Assembly (NCBI GenBank): GCA_002342225.1
Contig: DDPO01000063.1
Location: 6,701-23,575 of the forward strand
Source of the DNA: Bdellovibrionaceae bacterium UBA2466
GTDB taxonomy: Bacteria; Bdellovibrionota; FAC87; UBA2466
Reading direction: 5' to 3'
DNA length: 16,875 nucleotides
In this document: piece by piece, positions 1-8,104 of the stretch
Numbering within the stretch: the first letter of the stretch is position 1
Layout of the letters: each line of letters begins with the position of its first letter
The notes under the pieces: model-generated
What the model was told of the DNA's origin: nothing
Databases searched by the model: none
The model's input: the letters and a program-made list of their open reading frames with translations, nothing else
Program-made: the position numbers and the translations under genes

Positions 1-2735
1 AATTCTTTTCTCAAGAAATCCATGGGGTGGCAAAATAGTGAAACGCCAAAAGTGTCGTAGTCGAGAGCAATTCTTTCCCAAGGTTCTTCCCCAGGTAGTA
101 ACGTTTGGTCTTTTTCAGACCATAGAAGAGGGCTGTCTTGAAGATGAAGCGCTTGAATTTTCCAAAGAGCTTGTCGTCGCGTTAATCCAATAGAATTAAA
201 AGCATCACTACTCGCTAAATGAAATAGCTCTCTTTTGGTTAGAACCCTAGGGGGAAGAGTTTCTTGAAGTCGACTTAAAAAGTCTTCAAAGTTTTTGAAC
301 GGTTTTTTAAGTTTTTGAATGGCTTCCCCAGTTCTCTTTTGAAGCGATTGAACCTCTCTAAAGCCAAGGCGCATCTGGTTAGGACTTTCTAAGAAGTTAT
401 CGTAGTGGCTTAGACTCACATCGATAGGAAGAACCTTCACCCCGTGGCGTTGAGCATCGTGAATAAGAGTATGACTTTGATAAAAACCCATCGGTTGAGA
501 ATTAAGAAGGGCTGTGAGATAGACATCAGGATAGTAGTGCTTCAAATAGGCCGTAGCATATGCAAGAAGTGCAAACGAAGCTGCATGAGACTCCGGAAAA
601 CCATATTCCGCAAAGCCTTCGATTTGTTTAAAGACTTGAGCTGCATAATCCTCAGAAAGTCCATTTTTAATAAGCCCATCTTTGAACCGTAAAGCAATTT
701 CTGAAAGAGTTTTCTGATCTCTTCGCCACGTTCCCATCGCTCGTCGCAAAGTGTCGGCTTCGCCTCCTGTAAAGCTTGCAACTTCCATAGCCATTTTCAT
801 AATCTGTTCTTGGAAAATAGGAACGCCATAAGTTTTCTTTAAGATCTTTTCGAGTTTTGGATGAGGGTACTCGATCGTCTCTAAACCTTGCCGTCGTTTT
901 AAATAGGGATGGACCATTTCACCCTGAATAGGGCCCGGCCTAACGATGGAGATCTCAACCACAAGATCGAAAAAATTTCTGGGTTTAAGACGGGGTAGCA
1001 TATTCATTTGAGCACGAGACTCTATTTGGAAGACTCCAATCGTATCACCTCGAGAGATTGATTCATAAACTTTAGAATCTTCAGCTGGCAGTGTTGCGAG
1101 AGTGTAGTCTTTACCGTAAGTTGTTTTTAAGTATTCAAACGATTTTCGAATACAGGTTAGGATTCCAAGCCCTAAAACGTCAACCCGAGTAAAGCCTAAA
1201 GCGTCGAGATCGTTTTTGTCCCACTGAACGACCGTTCTCCCTTCCATTGCTGCACTTTCAATCGGCACACTTCGAGTGAGTTTGTCTTGAGAAAGAACAA
1301 ACCCTCCCACATGAGTTCCTAAGTGCCTTGGAAAAGTTAAGACAGAGTTCACAATCGAAAGAAATTGTTTAAGAAGGCGTTCGGGAATATCTGGAGCTAC
1401 AGCGCTCCATTCTTCAAAAGGGATTTCAGAAAGACTTCGTTTGTGGCTTAAAGAAAGGAGTCGCTCGGTGGTAAGTATTGGGAAGTCAAAAACTTTGGCA
1501 ACTTCTCTTAAGGCCGATTTTCGGCGGAAACATATGTGAGTGGCTGTGATTGCAGCTCTATCTCGTCCATATCTTTTATAGATGAATTGAATAACCTCTT
1601 CACGGCGCTCATGTTCAAAATCGATATCGATATCAGGAGGCTCTTTTCGCTCTCGAGATATAAAACGCTCAAAAAGAAGGTTCATTCTAACAGGATCAAT
1701 AGCTGTAATCCCTAATACAAAACAGACAATCGAGTTCGCAGCTGAGCCCCGGCCTTGATAGAGAATATTTTTGGATTGGGCAAATTGAATAATATCCCAG
1801 ATAGTTAAAAAATAGTCGCTGTAAGAGAGTTCTCGAATGAGAGAAAGCTCATGATGGAGTTGTTGTTTAACCGAATCTGGAATCCCTTGGGGGTATCGTT
1901 TTTGTGCCCCTTCTTGAGCTAGTTTTCTCAAATAAGAATCTCCCGTCTCTCCCTGTGGTAGCCACTCGGTGGGGTAATGGTAGTGAAGTTCATTGAGTGA
2001 AAAGTGACAGCGGCTAGCGACTTCGAGGGTCCGAGCGAGCCATTCGGGGTGACTCGCAAAAAGTTGTTTCAGGTCATTGAGCGATTTTAAGTGACGCTCA
2101 AGATTAGGGAGAAGTTTAAAACCTGCAGTTGTGAGTTTGTCAGTATGTTTGATACAGGTCAAAACATCTTGGAGGGGCTTTCTGTGAGGATGATGAAACA
2201 GAGGCCGATTACTTGCCACAACAGGGGTATCATATTTTCTGGAAATCTCTTTAGCCCAAAGCAGAGAAGGTGTTCCATCGTAAAAATGGCTCGCCATCAG
2301 ATAAAAACGATCTTTAAAAATTTCTTTGAGCTGGGGAAAGAGCGGGTTGTCTTGAGTCATCACAGGAGCTATCAAAATAAGATCGGAAAAGAGAAAAGAG
2401 GAGAGGTCGGGGGTCTTGTCTTGGTGAATCAGAGTTGAAAGTTCACAAAGATTTCCATAACCATTTCGATTTTGACAGAGAAGAATAAGGGGTGAGTTAG
2501 AAAGATTGATTTCGGCCCCTAAGATCAATTTAAAGTTGAGCTTTGTGGCTGCTAAGTGGGCGCGGGCCGCGCCATAAACTCCATTGATGTCGGTGAGGGC
2601 TAGCCCTTGATAGTTTAAGAGATGAGCTTGTTCAATGAGCTCTTCAGGGTGAGAGGCCCCTTCTAAAAAAGAGTAATTACTTTTTGCGTTGAGTTCGCAA
2701 AAGTTTATGGATTTAATCGAATGTTCCGTGAGCAT
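1..2735 (-). CDS. dnaE2: Error-prone DNA polymerase III alpha subunit DnaE2 (C-terminus outside window)
   Basis: C-family polymerase that extends past DNA lesions in the ImuA/ImuB/DnaE2 mutasome. Translation from ATG 2735 gives 911 residues with no stop before the left edge; the family is usually about 1,000-1,080, so roughly the last 100 or more residues are missing. Visible parts are an N-terminal PHP-like domain with the DnaE2-typical SNYSFLEGASHPEEL at about 19-33, the nucleotide-binding GRGSAANS at 328-335, and the catalytic PDIDIDF with Asp368 and Asp370. The third catalytic Asp519 sits in RVDVLGLG. The Asn in GRGSAANS, where replicative DnaE has Gly, favours DnaE2. The usual PHP HxH is NxK here (Asn16, Lys18), so that domain is probably not a nuclease. 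The start overlaps the imuB end by 23 bases and an AAGG lies 6 bases upstream, implying translational coupling. Identity is very secure. Confidence 0.95.
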   Translation of the reverse strand, partial: MLTEHSIKSINFCELNAKSNYSFLEGASHPEELIEQAHLLNYQGLALTDINGVYGAARAHLAATKLNFKLILGAEINLSNSPLILLCQNRNGYGNLCELSTLIHQDKTPDLSSFLFSDLILIAPVMTQDNPLFPQLKEIFKDRFYLMASHFYDGTPSLLWAKEISRKYDTPVVASNRPLFHHPHRKPLQDVLTCIKHTDKLTTAGFKLLPNLERHLKSLNDLKQLFASHPEWLARTLEVASRCHFSLNELHYHYPTEWLPQGETGDSYLRKLAQEGAQKRYPQGIPDSVKQQLHHELSLIRELSYSDYFLTIWDIIQFAQSKNILYQGRGSAANSIVCFVLGITAIDPVRMNLLFERFISRERKEPPDIDIDFEHERREEVIQFIYKRYGRDRAAITATHICFRRKSALREVAKVFDFPILTTERLLSLSHKRSLSEIPFEEWSAVAPDIPERLLKQFLSIVNSVLTFPRHLGTHVGGFVLSQDKLTRSVPIESAAMEGRTVVQWDKNDLDALGFTRVDVLGLGILTCIRKSFEYLKTTYGKDYTLATLPAEDSKVYESISRGDTIGVFQIESRAQMNMLPRLKPRNFFDLVVEISIVRPGPIQGEMVHPYLKRRQGLETIEYPHPKLEKILKKTYGVPIFQEQIMKMAMEVASFTGGEADTLRRAMGTWRRDQKTLSEIALRFKDGLIKNGLSEDYAAQVFKQIEGFAEYGFPESHAASFALLAYATAYLKHYYPDVYLTALLNSQPMGFYQSHTLIHDAQRHGVKVLPIDVSLSHYDNFLESPNQMRLGFREVQSLQKRTGEAIQKLKKPFKNFEDFLSRLQETLPPRVLTKRELFHLASSDAFNSIGLTRRQALWKIQALHLQDSPLLWSEKDQTLLPGEEPWERIALDYDTFGVSLFCHPMDFLRKE

Positions 2736-3939
2736 ACCAAGCCTTTTCTTCAAGATCCCAATAGAGCCAGAGACGGCTACCTCGAGGGGGAATCGCGATA
2801 AAATATTTTCGAATACCGCTCTTGTTCCACCATTCGGTCATGAGGTTTTCGGAAGGAATAAGTGTCCATGAGCTTAAAGGGTGACACGGTTTGGGCGGAT
2901 TAAATAAAAAGAGAGGCCTATGGGGTGTGGAATGAGAGTTTTCCTTTTCTTGCGGAGGCCAAGTTGGAGTCCAAGATTTTTCAGGAAGATAGCTCTCTTG
3001 GAGTAACGGAAAACCGACTTGGGCTTCTCCAAATTTAGCCCGTAGGCGAGTTAAGTATTGGGAAAGGTCCGAAAAAAGACTTTCACCCGTTTCAAAAAGC
3101 GAAAGCTGTCCCGGTGAGTAGGGGACTGTGTCAGTGACAGTAATTTCTAAAGACTGTAATGGAGCGTCCCAAGTGAGATCGCTTAAAAGTTCTCGTAAAA
3201 GTTTTAATAAGATTTCACCTTTTTGAGTAGGGTCTGAAAGATGATATTGCTTTTGGAGTTTGTTTTTAGACTCTAAGTGAAATTTAATTTCTAAAGACTT
3301 CACCATTTGAGCTCGCCCTATCAATCGAGATTCAATACGGTTTAAAACGGGAGGGAGTTCGAGAAGAAGGGATTCTAAAGAGGTCAGCTCTTCAGTATCG
3401 ATCGTTTCATGAATTAAACCTTCGGGAACGAAAGTGGGAAGGAGAAGTTCTCGGTTTCCTAAGACCCAATCTAAAAGAATAACCCCCATTTTTCCGAAAC
3501 GTCTTCCGATAGCTGTGGCACTAAGACGTGTAAAGTCAGCAATGGTTTTCAAACCTACCCGTTTCATGAAACGGATAAGATCAGTTCTCTCTTTCTTCTC
3601 TTCTTCCAGTTTTTGAGGATCCCCTATGAATTCAAGGCGTGAGATATCAAGATTAAGAAGGAGCTGAGGGCTTTTGCCTGGAAGAAGAAAGACCTCAGGG
3701 CGAGTATTTAAGGCTTGGGCCCACTCGGGTCTGTCGGTTAGAACAAAATGGCTATTCAGTGAAAAAGTTTCTGAAAGCTGCATAGCTTTCAAAAAAAGGT
3801 TCTCTTCCCCTTTGAATAATTTGAGTGTGGGTTCAATGTCTAAGTAGAGGGTGTTTTTGATGAGGGACACTTTGGGAGTTAGAGACAAAACGCTCTCTGT
3901 AAATGCTGGCGTCGTATTTGGAAAAAATAAAATTCTCAT
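2713..3939 (-). CDS. imuB: ImuB, Y-family polymerase-like mutasome scaffold, N-terminally short
   Basis: Catalytically inactive Y-family relative that, in other bacteria, bridges ImuA, DnaE2 and the beta sliding clamp during damage-induced mutagenesis. At 408 residues it is shorter than typical ImuB (about 500). It begins just before the segment LYLDIEPTLKLFKGE (31-45), which matches the family block LDxTGxxxLFGGE. The first 70 or so residues of the palm, where Y-polymerase carboxylates would sit, are absent. An in-frame TAA two codons before ATG 3939 rules out a longer start. A helix-hairpin-helix-like stretch is at about 125-149 (VGLKTIADFTRLS...RRFG). QLSLF at 278-282 is a canonical beta-clamp-binding motif. 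The C-terminus RLWLYWDLEEKAWYAHGTFD matches the conserved ImuB tail. It follows imuA' by 24 bases and overlaps dnaE2. The family call is firm; the function of the shortened form is inferred. Confidence 0.87.
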   Translation of the reverse strand: MRILFFPNTTPAFTESVLSLTPKVSLIKNTLYLDIEPTLKLFKGEENLFLKAMQLSETFSLNSHFVLTDRPEWAQALNTRPEVFLLPGKSPQLLLNLDISRLEFIGDPQKLEEEKKERTDLIRFMKRVGLKTIADFTRLSATAIGRRFGKMGVILLDWVLGNRELLLPTFVPEGLIHETIDTEELTSLESLLLELPPVLNRIESRLIGRAQMVKSLEIKFHLESKNKLQKQYHLSDPTQKGEILLKLLRELLSDLTWDAPLQSLEITVTDTVPYSPGQLSLFETGESLFSDLSQYLTRLRAKFGEAQVGFPLLQESYLPEKSWTPTWPPQEKENSHSTPHRPLFLFNPPKPCHPLSSWTLIPSENLMTEWWNKSGIRKYFIAIPPRGSRLWLYWDLEEKAWYAHGTFD

Positions 3940-3963
3940 ATTTTATCAAAAACGGTTTCGCTT

Positions 3964-4455
3964 TTAGCGAGGTGGCAATGATGCCGAAATCTTTTTCTTG
4001 ATGGTCCAGTGCGGAAGACTATGATCACTTAAGACAAAAACTTTGCTTTTCTTTCGTTCTGCCCAGAGTTGAAGTTTTCTTAAATTTGCAGTGGGGCAGG
4101 TTTTTGAGGGCCTTAAAAAAATAAAAGAGAAGAGCCCGGTTTGAATCGCTTCAAGGCCTGTTTTCCAAACCTGATCTGAAGATTCTGTTTTAACTGTGAG
4201 AACCCTCGAAAGAGGAATGCCTAAAACTTTTAAAGCTGGAGGGTAGATCGTTCCTTCATCAGAGATAAAAATAAAATAGGGGGGGTGACCTTCAAAATGG
4301 GTAGGGGCAGGGGGATCCGCTTTCAGGGAAACTGATAAGCATTCAAACGCCAGATGGGTTTTGGATCCCCCCGGAAGGGATGTCACTTGGGCTAAACCAT
4401 AAAAGCTTTGCAAAGCCTCGGGATTTAAAAATTGGCTAGACAAAACGGGTCTCAT
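3964..4455 (-). CDS. imuA: ImuA' / SulA-RecA-like mutasome accessory protein, reduced
   Basis: First gene of the mutagenesis cassette. ATG 4455 gives 163 residues. An upstream GTG at 4509 stays open but would reach into lexA across the probable operator, so it is disfavoured. The protein resembles a minimal RecA-like core. SLPGGSKTH (26-34) occupies the Walker A position, but both P-loop glycines are replaced by Ser. The segments SDEGTIYPPALKVLGIPLSRVL (65-86) and LRKLQLWAERKKSKVFVLSD (125-144) resemble ImuA core blocks. Typical ImuA proteins are about 230-280 residues, so this one lacks much of the flanking sequence. Gene order (imuA'-imuB-dnaE2, 24 bases to imuB) is the strongest evidence for identity, since sequence resemblance alone is modest. 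No clear Shine-Dalgarno precedes the start. A C7 tract on the coding strand (4279-4285) encodes part of HPPY. Confidence 0.72.
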   Translation of the reverse strand: MRPVLSSQFLNPEALQSFYGLAQVTSLPGGSKTHLAFECLSVSLKADPPAPTHFEGHPPYFIFISDEGTIYPPALKVLGIPLSRVLTVKTESSDQVWKTGLEAIQTGLFSFIFLRPSKTCPTANLRKLQLWAERKKSKVFVLSDHSLPHWTIKKKISASLPPR

Positions 4456-4461
4456 ATTGAT

Positions 4462-4479
4462 ACCATACAAGTGTATGGT
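4462..4479. promoter_or_regulatory. Perfect palindrome, candidate LexA operator shared by lexA and imuA'
   Basis: ACCATACAAGTGTATGGT has 8-base arms that pair perfectly around a 2-base centre. It lies between the divergent starts of imuA' (4455) and lexA (4475), and its right half contains the lexA ATG. LexA operators are palindromes and LexA normally represses its own gene, so this is the obvious operator candidate. The core can be read as ATAC-N4-GTAT, which keeps the spacing of the Gram-positive box GAAC-N4-GTTC but with different arms. The motif I recall for Bdellovibrio bacteriovorus (TTAC-N3-GTAA) has one base less between the half-sites. Binding by LexA is inference. Confidence 0.62.
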
Positions 4480-5110
4480 TAATAGATCAACTAAAAATAC
4501 ACAACTCACAGAGTCTCAAAATGCCGTTTTGCAGTTCATTAAGGACTATGTTCGCAACCAGGGAATAGCCCCTTCTTATCGGGAAATTCAGGCACACTTT
4601 GGTTATAAAGCGGTTGGGACAGTTCAAGATCATGTTCGAGCTCTTGTTGAGAAAGGCCATTTAGAAAAACCCGATTTAAAAAATCAAAAGCGACCTGCTC
4701 GAGGGCTCTTGCCGAAAGGGCTGAGCTTGAGTGGGGTCAGAAAAATTCCTGTCTACGGGGAAATTGCTGCTGGAGGTCCTCGAGCTGCGGAGCAATTGGA
4801 GTTAGGTGAAGTAGTGATCACCGAAGATCTTGTAAAGGGAGAGTGCTTTGCTTTGCGAGTCGTAGGTGACAGTATGATCGATGTCGGAATCTATGAAGGA
4901 GATCATGTGATTGTCGAACAGGGTTCTCGCGTTAGAGAAGGTGACATTGTAGTGGCTCTCCTAGATGGCGAAACCACGGTAAAAAGATATTCGGTTAAAA
5001 GCGGTGAAGTTTTACTTATCCCCGAAAATAAACGCATGCGGCCTATCCCTACTTTAGGAAAGAGTTTAGAAATTCAAGGTCGAGTAGTAAGTCTTCAGAG
5101 AAAATTATAG
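4475..5110 (+). CDS. lexA: LexA repressor (SOS response transcriptional repressor, S24 autoprotease)
   Basis: Dimeric SOS repressor that self-cleaves on contact with RecA filaments. From ATG 4475 it has 211 residues, close to the family norm. An N-terminal winged helix-turn-helix (about 9-70) includes APSYREIQAHFGY. The cleavage site is the Ala-Gly pair of GEIAAGGP at about 99-100. The catalytic Ser133 lies in GDSMID and Lys170 in ETTVKRY. The C-terminal S24 fold is intact to the end. A TTG at 4457 would add six residues; I prefer the ATG, but neither start has a clear Shine-Dalgarno. The gene is divergent from imuA' with 19 bases between starts, and a palindrome covers this region, so autoregulation and control of the cassette from a single site are likely. 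The recognition-helix segment KAVGTVQDHV is unlike the E. coli and Bacillus versions, which fits a divergent operator. Confidence 0.97.
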   Translation: MVNRSTKNTQLTESQNAVLQFIKDYVRNQGIAPSYREIQAHFGYKAVGTVQDHVRALVEKGHLEKPDLKNQKRPARGLLPKGLSLSGVRKIPVYGEIAAGGPRAAEQLELGEVVITEDLVKGECFALRVVGDSMIDVGIYEGDHVIVEQGSRVREGDIVVALLDGETTVKRYSVKSGEVLLIPENKRMRPIPTLGKSLEIQGRVVSLQRKL

Positions 5111-5112
5111 CC

Positions 5113-5170
5113 ACCAAAAGGTACGGCTTTACTTTTGGCGGCCTCCAAAAGTAAAGCCGTACCTTTTGGT
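5113..5170. terminator. Long perfect inverted repeat between convergent lexA and maeB
   Basis: Arms 5113-5138 and 5145-5170 (26 bases each) are exact reverse complements around the 6-base loop CGGCCT. It starts 2 bases after the lexA stop and ends 2 bases before the maeB stop, so it can serve both convergent genes as a two-way terminator. There is no clean T-run after either arm, unlike a simple intrinsic terminator. Each arm also begins with CCAAAAG and ends with CTTTTGG, so each can fold on itself. The length and nesting could instead mean a dispersed palindromic repeat or an RNase III-type processing site. Confidence 0.8.
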
Positions 5171-5172
5171 AT

Positions 5173-7482
5173 TTAGTAGAACATATTTTGAATTTCGAGA
5201 ACTGTGATGATGGCCATATTCACAATTTCATCTACATCAGCTGAGCGTTGCAGTACGTTAATGGGCTTGTTCATACCGATTAAAATAGGTCCGATAGCTT
5301 CAACTCCTGCTAATCGTTGCATGAGTTTGTAGCAAATATTGGCCGATTGAAGGTCCGGGAAAATAAGAACATTGGCTCCGCCTTTGATCTGACAGAACGG
5401 GAAAGTCTCAGCCATGATTTCAGGGTTTACAGCCGTATCTGCTTGCATCTCTCCATCGATCAAAATATCCGGACGGCGTTGTCTCACAATCTCGGTGGCT
5501 TTTCTGACTTTGTTTGAGAGCGGGTGAATGTTACTTCCAAAGTTACTGAAAGAAAGCATTGCTACTCGAGGTTCAATATCGAAGAATCTTGCCTCTTCAG
5601 CGCAGCAAATCGCAATGTCAGCTAGGTGTTCGGCGGTTGGTTCAATATTAACTGTTGTATCACCAAAGAACAGAATCTTGTCCTTAAAGAGCATCATATA
5701 AACACCAGCGATGGTCATTCCTTCGCGAGCGCCCACAGTTTGCAAAAAGGGTCGAATCGTGTCTGGATAACTTTGAGTGACGCCACTTAAGAGTCCGTCA
5801 GCATCCCCTTTTTTTACCATCATGGAGCCAAAATAGTTCTCATTTTTCATAAGAGAAAAACATTGTTCTCTCGTATGCCCTTTACGTTGGCGAAGTTGCC
5901 AGAACTCATTGGCATAAGCTTCACGTTTGTCTGATGCAGATGGTTGTATCATCGTAGCTGATTTCACAGCCTCGAGTCCCAGCTTTTCAATCGACTCCTG
6001 AATTCTTTGAACATTTCCTAAGAGGACAGGTTGAGCAATACCTTCTTGAATGATGATCTCACAGGCTCGGAGAATTTTTGTGTTGTATCCCTCAGGAAAT
6101 ACAATTTTTGGAAGATTTTGAGGTGAGTCCCCTTCAGATTTAGTGATTTTATCTTTAATAGATCTCACGAAACTTTGTCGAACACCCAAACGTTTCTCAA
6201 GCGAGGCGCGATATTCATCGAGATCAATTTTGGTTTGAGCCACACCGGATCTCATGGCCGCCTCAGCGACAGCTGGAGTTACCCACAACAGGACTCGAGA
6301 GTCGAAAGGTTTGGGAATAATGTACTCGGGACCAAATGTGAAACGCTTGCCGCCGTAGGCTTTGATCACTTGGTCTGTGACATCTTCTTTCGCCAATTTT
6401 GCTAGGGCTTTAACTGCAGCGATTTTCATTTCCTCGTTGATTGCAGTAGCTCGAACATCAAGAGCCCCTCTAAAAATAAAGGGGAAACCTAATACGTTAT
6501 TCACTTGGTTCGGGAAGTCAGAGCGGCCTGTGGCCATGATGATGTCGTTTCGAACAGAAATAGCATCAGGATAACTGATTTCAGGATCAGGATTGGCCAT
6601 CGCAAAAACGATGGGGTTTTTCGCCATTGATGCCACCATTTCTTTGGTGACTGCTCCAGCCACTGAGACTCCAACGAAAACATCGGCACCTTTCAGTGCT
6701 TCGGCCAATGTTCGACATTTGGATTGGGTGGCGAAGAAAGCTTTGTATTTATTCATCCCTTTTTCACGACCTTCATAGATGACCCCGTTGGAGTCACACA
6801 TGATGAGGTTTTCTTTTTTTACTCCAAGTTCTAAGTAGAGCTTGGCGCATGAAATGGCTGCAGCACCGCCGCCGCTAAAAACTATCTTAACTTGATCCGC
6901 TTTTTTTCCCGTAAGCTCGAGCGCATTTAGGAAAGCAGCACCTGAGATGATCGCAGTCCCGTGTTGATCGTCGTGAAAAACGGGAATGTCCATTAATTCT
7001 TTTAATTGCTCTTCAATGTAAAAACATTCTGGGGCTTTGATGTCCTCAAGATTAATTCCCCCAAAAGTGGGTCCAAGGAGCTTCACACAATTGATAAACT
7101 CGTCGGGATCTTCTGTTGCAACTTCAACATCGAAAACATCGATGTCTGCGAACTGTTTAAAAAGAACTCCCTTTCCTTCCATCACGGGTTTCGCAGCCTG
7201 GGCGCCCAGATTTCCTAAACCTAAAACGGCCGTTCCATTTGAAATGACTGCGACTAAATTTCCTTTTGTCGTATATTTATAGGCATCTCCCGGATTTTTG
7301 GCGATTTCAATGCAGGGTTGAGCAACTCCTGGGGAGTAGGCCAGAGCAAGATCTCTTGAAGTTTTAACCGATTTTGTACTGATAACTTCAATTTTTCCTG
7401 GGCGTCCACTTGAGTGGTAATCCAGTGCTTCTTTGCGGTTGTCTTTTTGTCCGTCTTTTTGAGGTTCTTTTGGCGTCGTCAT
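5173..7482 (-). CDS. maeB: NADP-dependent malic enzyme with C-terminal phosphotransacetylase-like domain (MaeB type)
   Basis: Cytoplasmic enzyme that decarboxylates malate to pyruvate, linking the TCA cycle to pyruvate and NADPH supply. The 769 residues match the two-domain MaeB family (E. coli about 759). The malic enzyme part (about 15-430) shows AYSPGVA (48-54), [13 protein letters not shown] (103-115), [10 protein letters not shown] (146-155), the signature [11 protein letters not shown] (168-178) and a Rossmann loop [15 protein letters not shown] (201-215). From about residue 445 it continues as a phosphotransacetylase-like domain ([19 protein letters not shown] onward) that in this family is regulatory rather than a proven Pta. 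ATG 7482 is the first possible start: an in-frame TGA lies 18 bases upstream and no other Met occurs until residue 101. It lies 58 bases downstream of the AMIN-like gene, on the same strand, and may have its own promoter. Confidence 0.97.
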   Translation of the reverse strand: MTTPKEPQKDGQKDNRKEALDYHSSGRPGKIEVISTKSVKTSRDLALAYSPGVAQPCIEIAKNPGDAYKYTTKGNLVAVISNGTAVLGLGNLGAQAAKPVMEGKGVLFKQFADIDVFDVEVATEDPDEFINCVKLLGPTFGGINLEDIKAPECFYIEEQLKELMDIPVFHDDQHGTAIISGAAFLNALELTGKKADQVKIVFSGGGAAAISCAKLYLELGVKKENLIMCDSNGVIYEGREKGMNKYKAFFATQSKCRTLAEALKGADVFVGVSVAGAVTKEMVASMAKNPIVFAMANPDPEISYPDAISVRNDIIMATGRSDFPNQVNNVLGFPFIFRGALDVRATAINEEMKIAAVKALAKLAKEDVTDQVIKAYGGKRFTFGPEYIIPKPFDSRVLLWVTPAVAEAAMRSGVAQTKIDLDEYRASLEKRLGVRQSFVRSIKDKITKSEGDSPQNLPKIVFPEGYNTKILRACEIIIQEGIAQPVLLGNVQRIQESIEKLGLEAVKSATMIQPSASDKREAYANEFWQLRQRKGHTREQCFSLMKNENYFGSMMVKKGDADGLLSGVTQSYPDTIRPFLQTVGAREGMTIAGVYMMLFKDKILFFGDTTVNIEPTAEHLADIAICCAEEARFFDIEPRVAMLSFSNFGSNIHPLSNKVRKATEIVRQRRPDILIDGEMQADTAVNPEIMAETFPFCQIKGGANVLIFPDLQSANICYKLMQRLAGVEAIGPILIGMNKPINVLQRSADVDEIVNMAIITVLEIQNMFY

Positions 7483-7540
7483 GGGCGAAACTATAGATCA
7501 AGCTGGTCCCGATGACTACTCCTTCCATTAAAATAATGCA

Positions 7541-8095
7541 TTAGGAGTGTTTGGCGAGATCAATGACCAATCTACCTTCGTTTCTTAAGGGCTGATGGGT
7601 AAAAAATGGGTACGAATCTTTAAGAATCATTTCAACCGCCATATCACCCTCTTCAATCGGAGGGTAGGAGATGACCTCTTTAACGAGTTCACTTTTTTTG
7701 GCAAGTTTTTCGAGTTGTGACCTGGTTAATTGATTTTTCGAAACCCCTTTTAGGTTAACCACGATACGGGCGGGTTCTACCGTTACATAGCCCCCTTCGG
7801 GCTTTGCAAGTTTTCCAGCTTTGACGTAACGAACTTGGAATTGCGGAGCTGCAGAGCCCACTGTGCGAGTCGTAGCATCCGAAAAATCAAAAACCCATCT
7901 TTCAAATCCCTCTTTCGGGTGTTTTGAAAATCTCAACCCCTCCAAATTAGCCCTGATCGCTCGGCCACCTTCAAAAACACCATCTGAGAGAAATCTCTTT
8001 GAAGCGTCCCTTGGAATTGACATCGGGGGAACGACTGCACCTGACGCTAGGTCGGTCATCCATGCAATAAAAATAGCTGCTAAAACGAATCGCAT
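7541..8095 (-). CDS. Secreted AMIN-domain-like protein of unknown function
   Basis: The 184-residue protein has a short N-terminal hydrophobic segment ending LASGAVVPP, a likely signal peptide cleaved near residue 20. The rest is beta-rich: LEGLRFSKHPKEGFERWVFDFSD (51-73), ARIVVNLKG (109-117) and GRLVIDL (174-180). This alternation of 'V-x-F-D' and 'I-V-V-N-L' strands resembles AMIN domains, which hold periplasmic proteins at peptidoglycan or secretin complexes. That link is by pattern only. No catalytic motif is visible. It starts 9 bases after the mutY stop, so the two are probably co-transcribed, although no functional tie to base-excision repair is apparent. No Shine-Dalgarno is seen before the ATG; the upstream bases are a T-run. 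It could equally be a lineage-specific hypothetical exported protein. Confidence 0.65.
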   Translation of the reverse strand: MRFVLAAIFIAWMTDLASGAVVPPMSIPRDASKRFLSDGVFEGGRAIRANLEGLRFSKHPKEGFERWVFDFSDATTRTVGSAAPQFQVRYVKAGKLAKPEGGYVTVEPARIVVNLKGVSKNQLTRSQLEKLAKKSELVKEVISYPPIEEGDMAVEMILKDSYPFFTHQPLRNEGRLVIDLAKHS

Positions 8096-8104
8096 AAAAA
8101 AATA

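Noticed and set aside
2091..2438. Open frame of 115 codons on the plus strand antisense to dnaE2
   Set aside because: It lies wholly inside a well-conserved DnaE2 coding region on the other strand, shows low-complexity basic composition and no family resemblance.
4279..4285. C7 run (coding strand) in imuA' as a phase-variable tract
   Set aside because: Seven bases is only borderline for slippage and the cassette has no obvious need for switching; frame is intact.
4456..4509. Longer imuA' reading from GTG 4509
   Set aside because: It would put translation across the operator palindrome and into lexA, and the added residues show no family similarity.
5100..5112. TATAAT on the minus strand as an antisense promoter reading into lexA
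   Set aside because: No -35-like hexamer at a suitable distance, because the spacer falls within the hairpin arm.
7037..7282. Overlapping open frames antisense to maeB
   Set aside because: They mirror the conserved malic enzyme core, so they are frame shadows and not genes.
7505..7540. Strong GGAAGGAG on the minus strand upstream of maeB as its ribosome site
   Set aside because: It lies more than 25 bases from ATG 7482, with an in-frame TGA between, and no suitable start follows it in the maeB frame.
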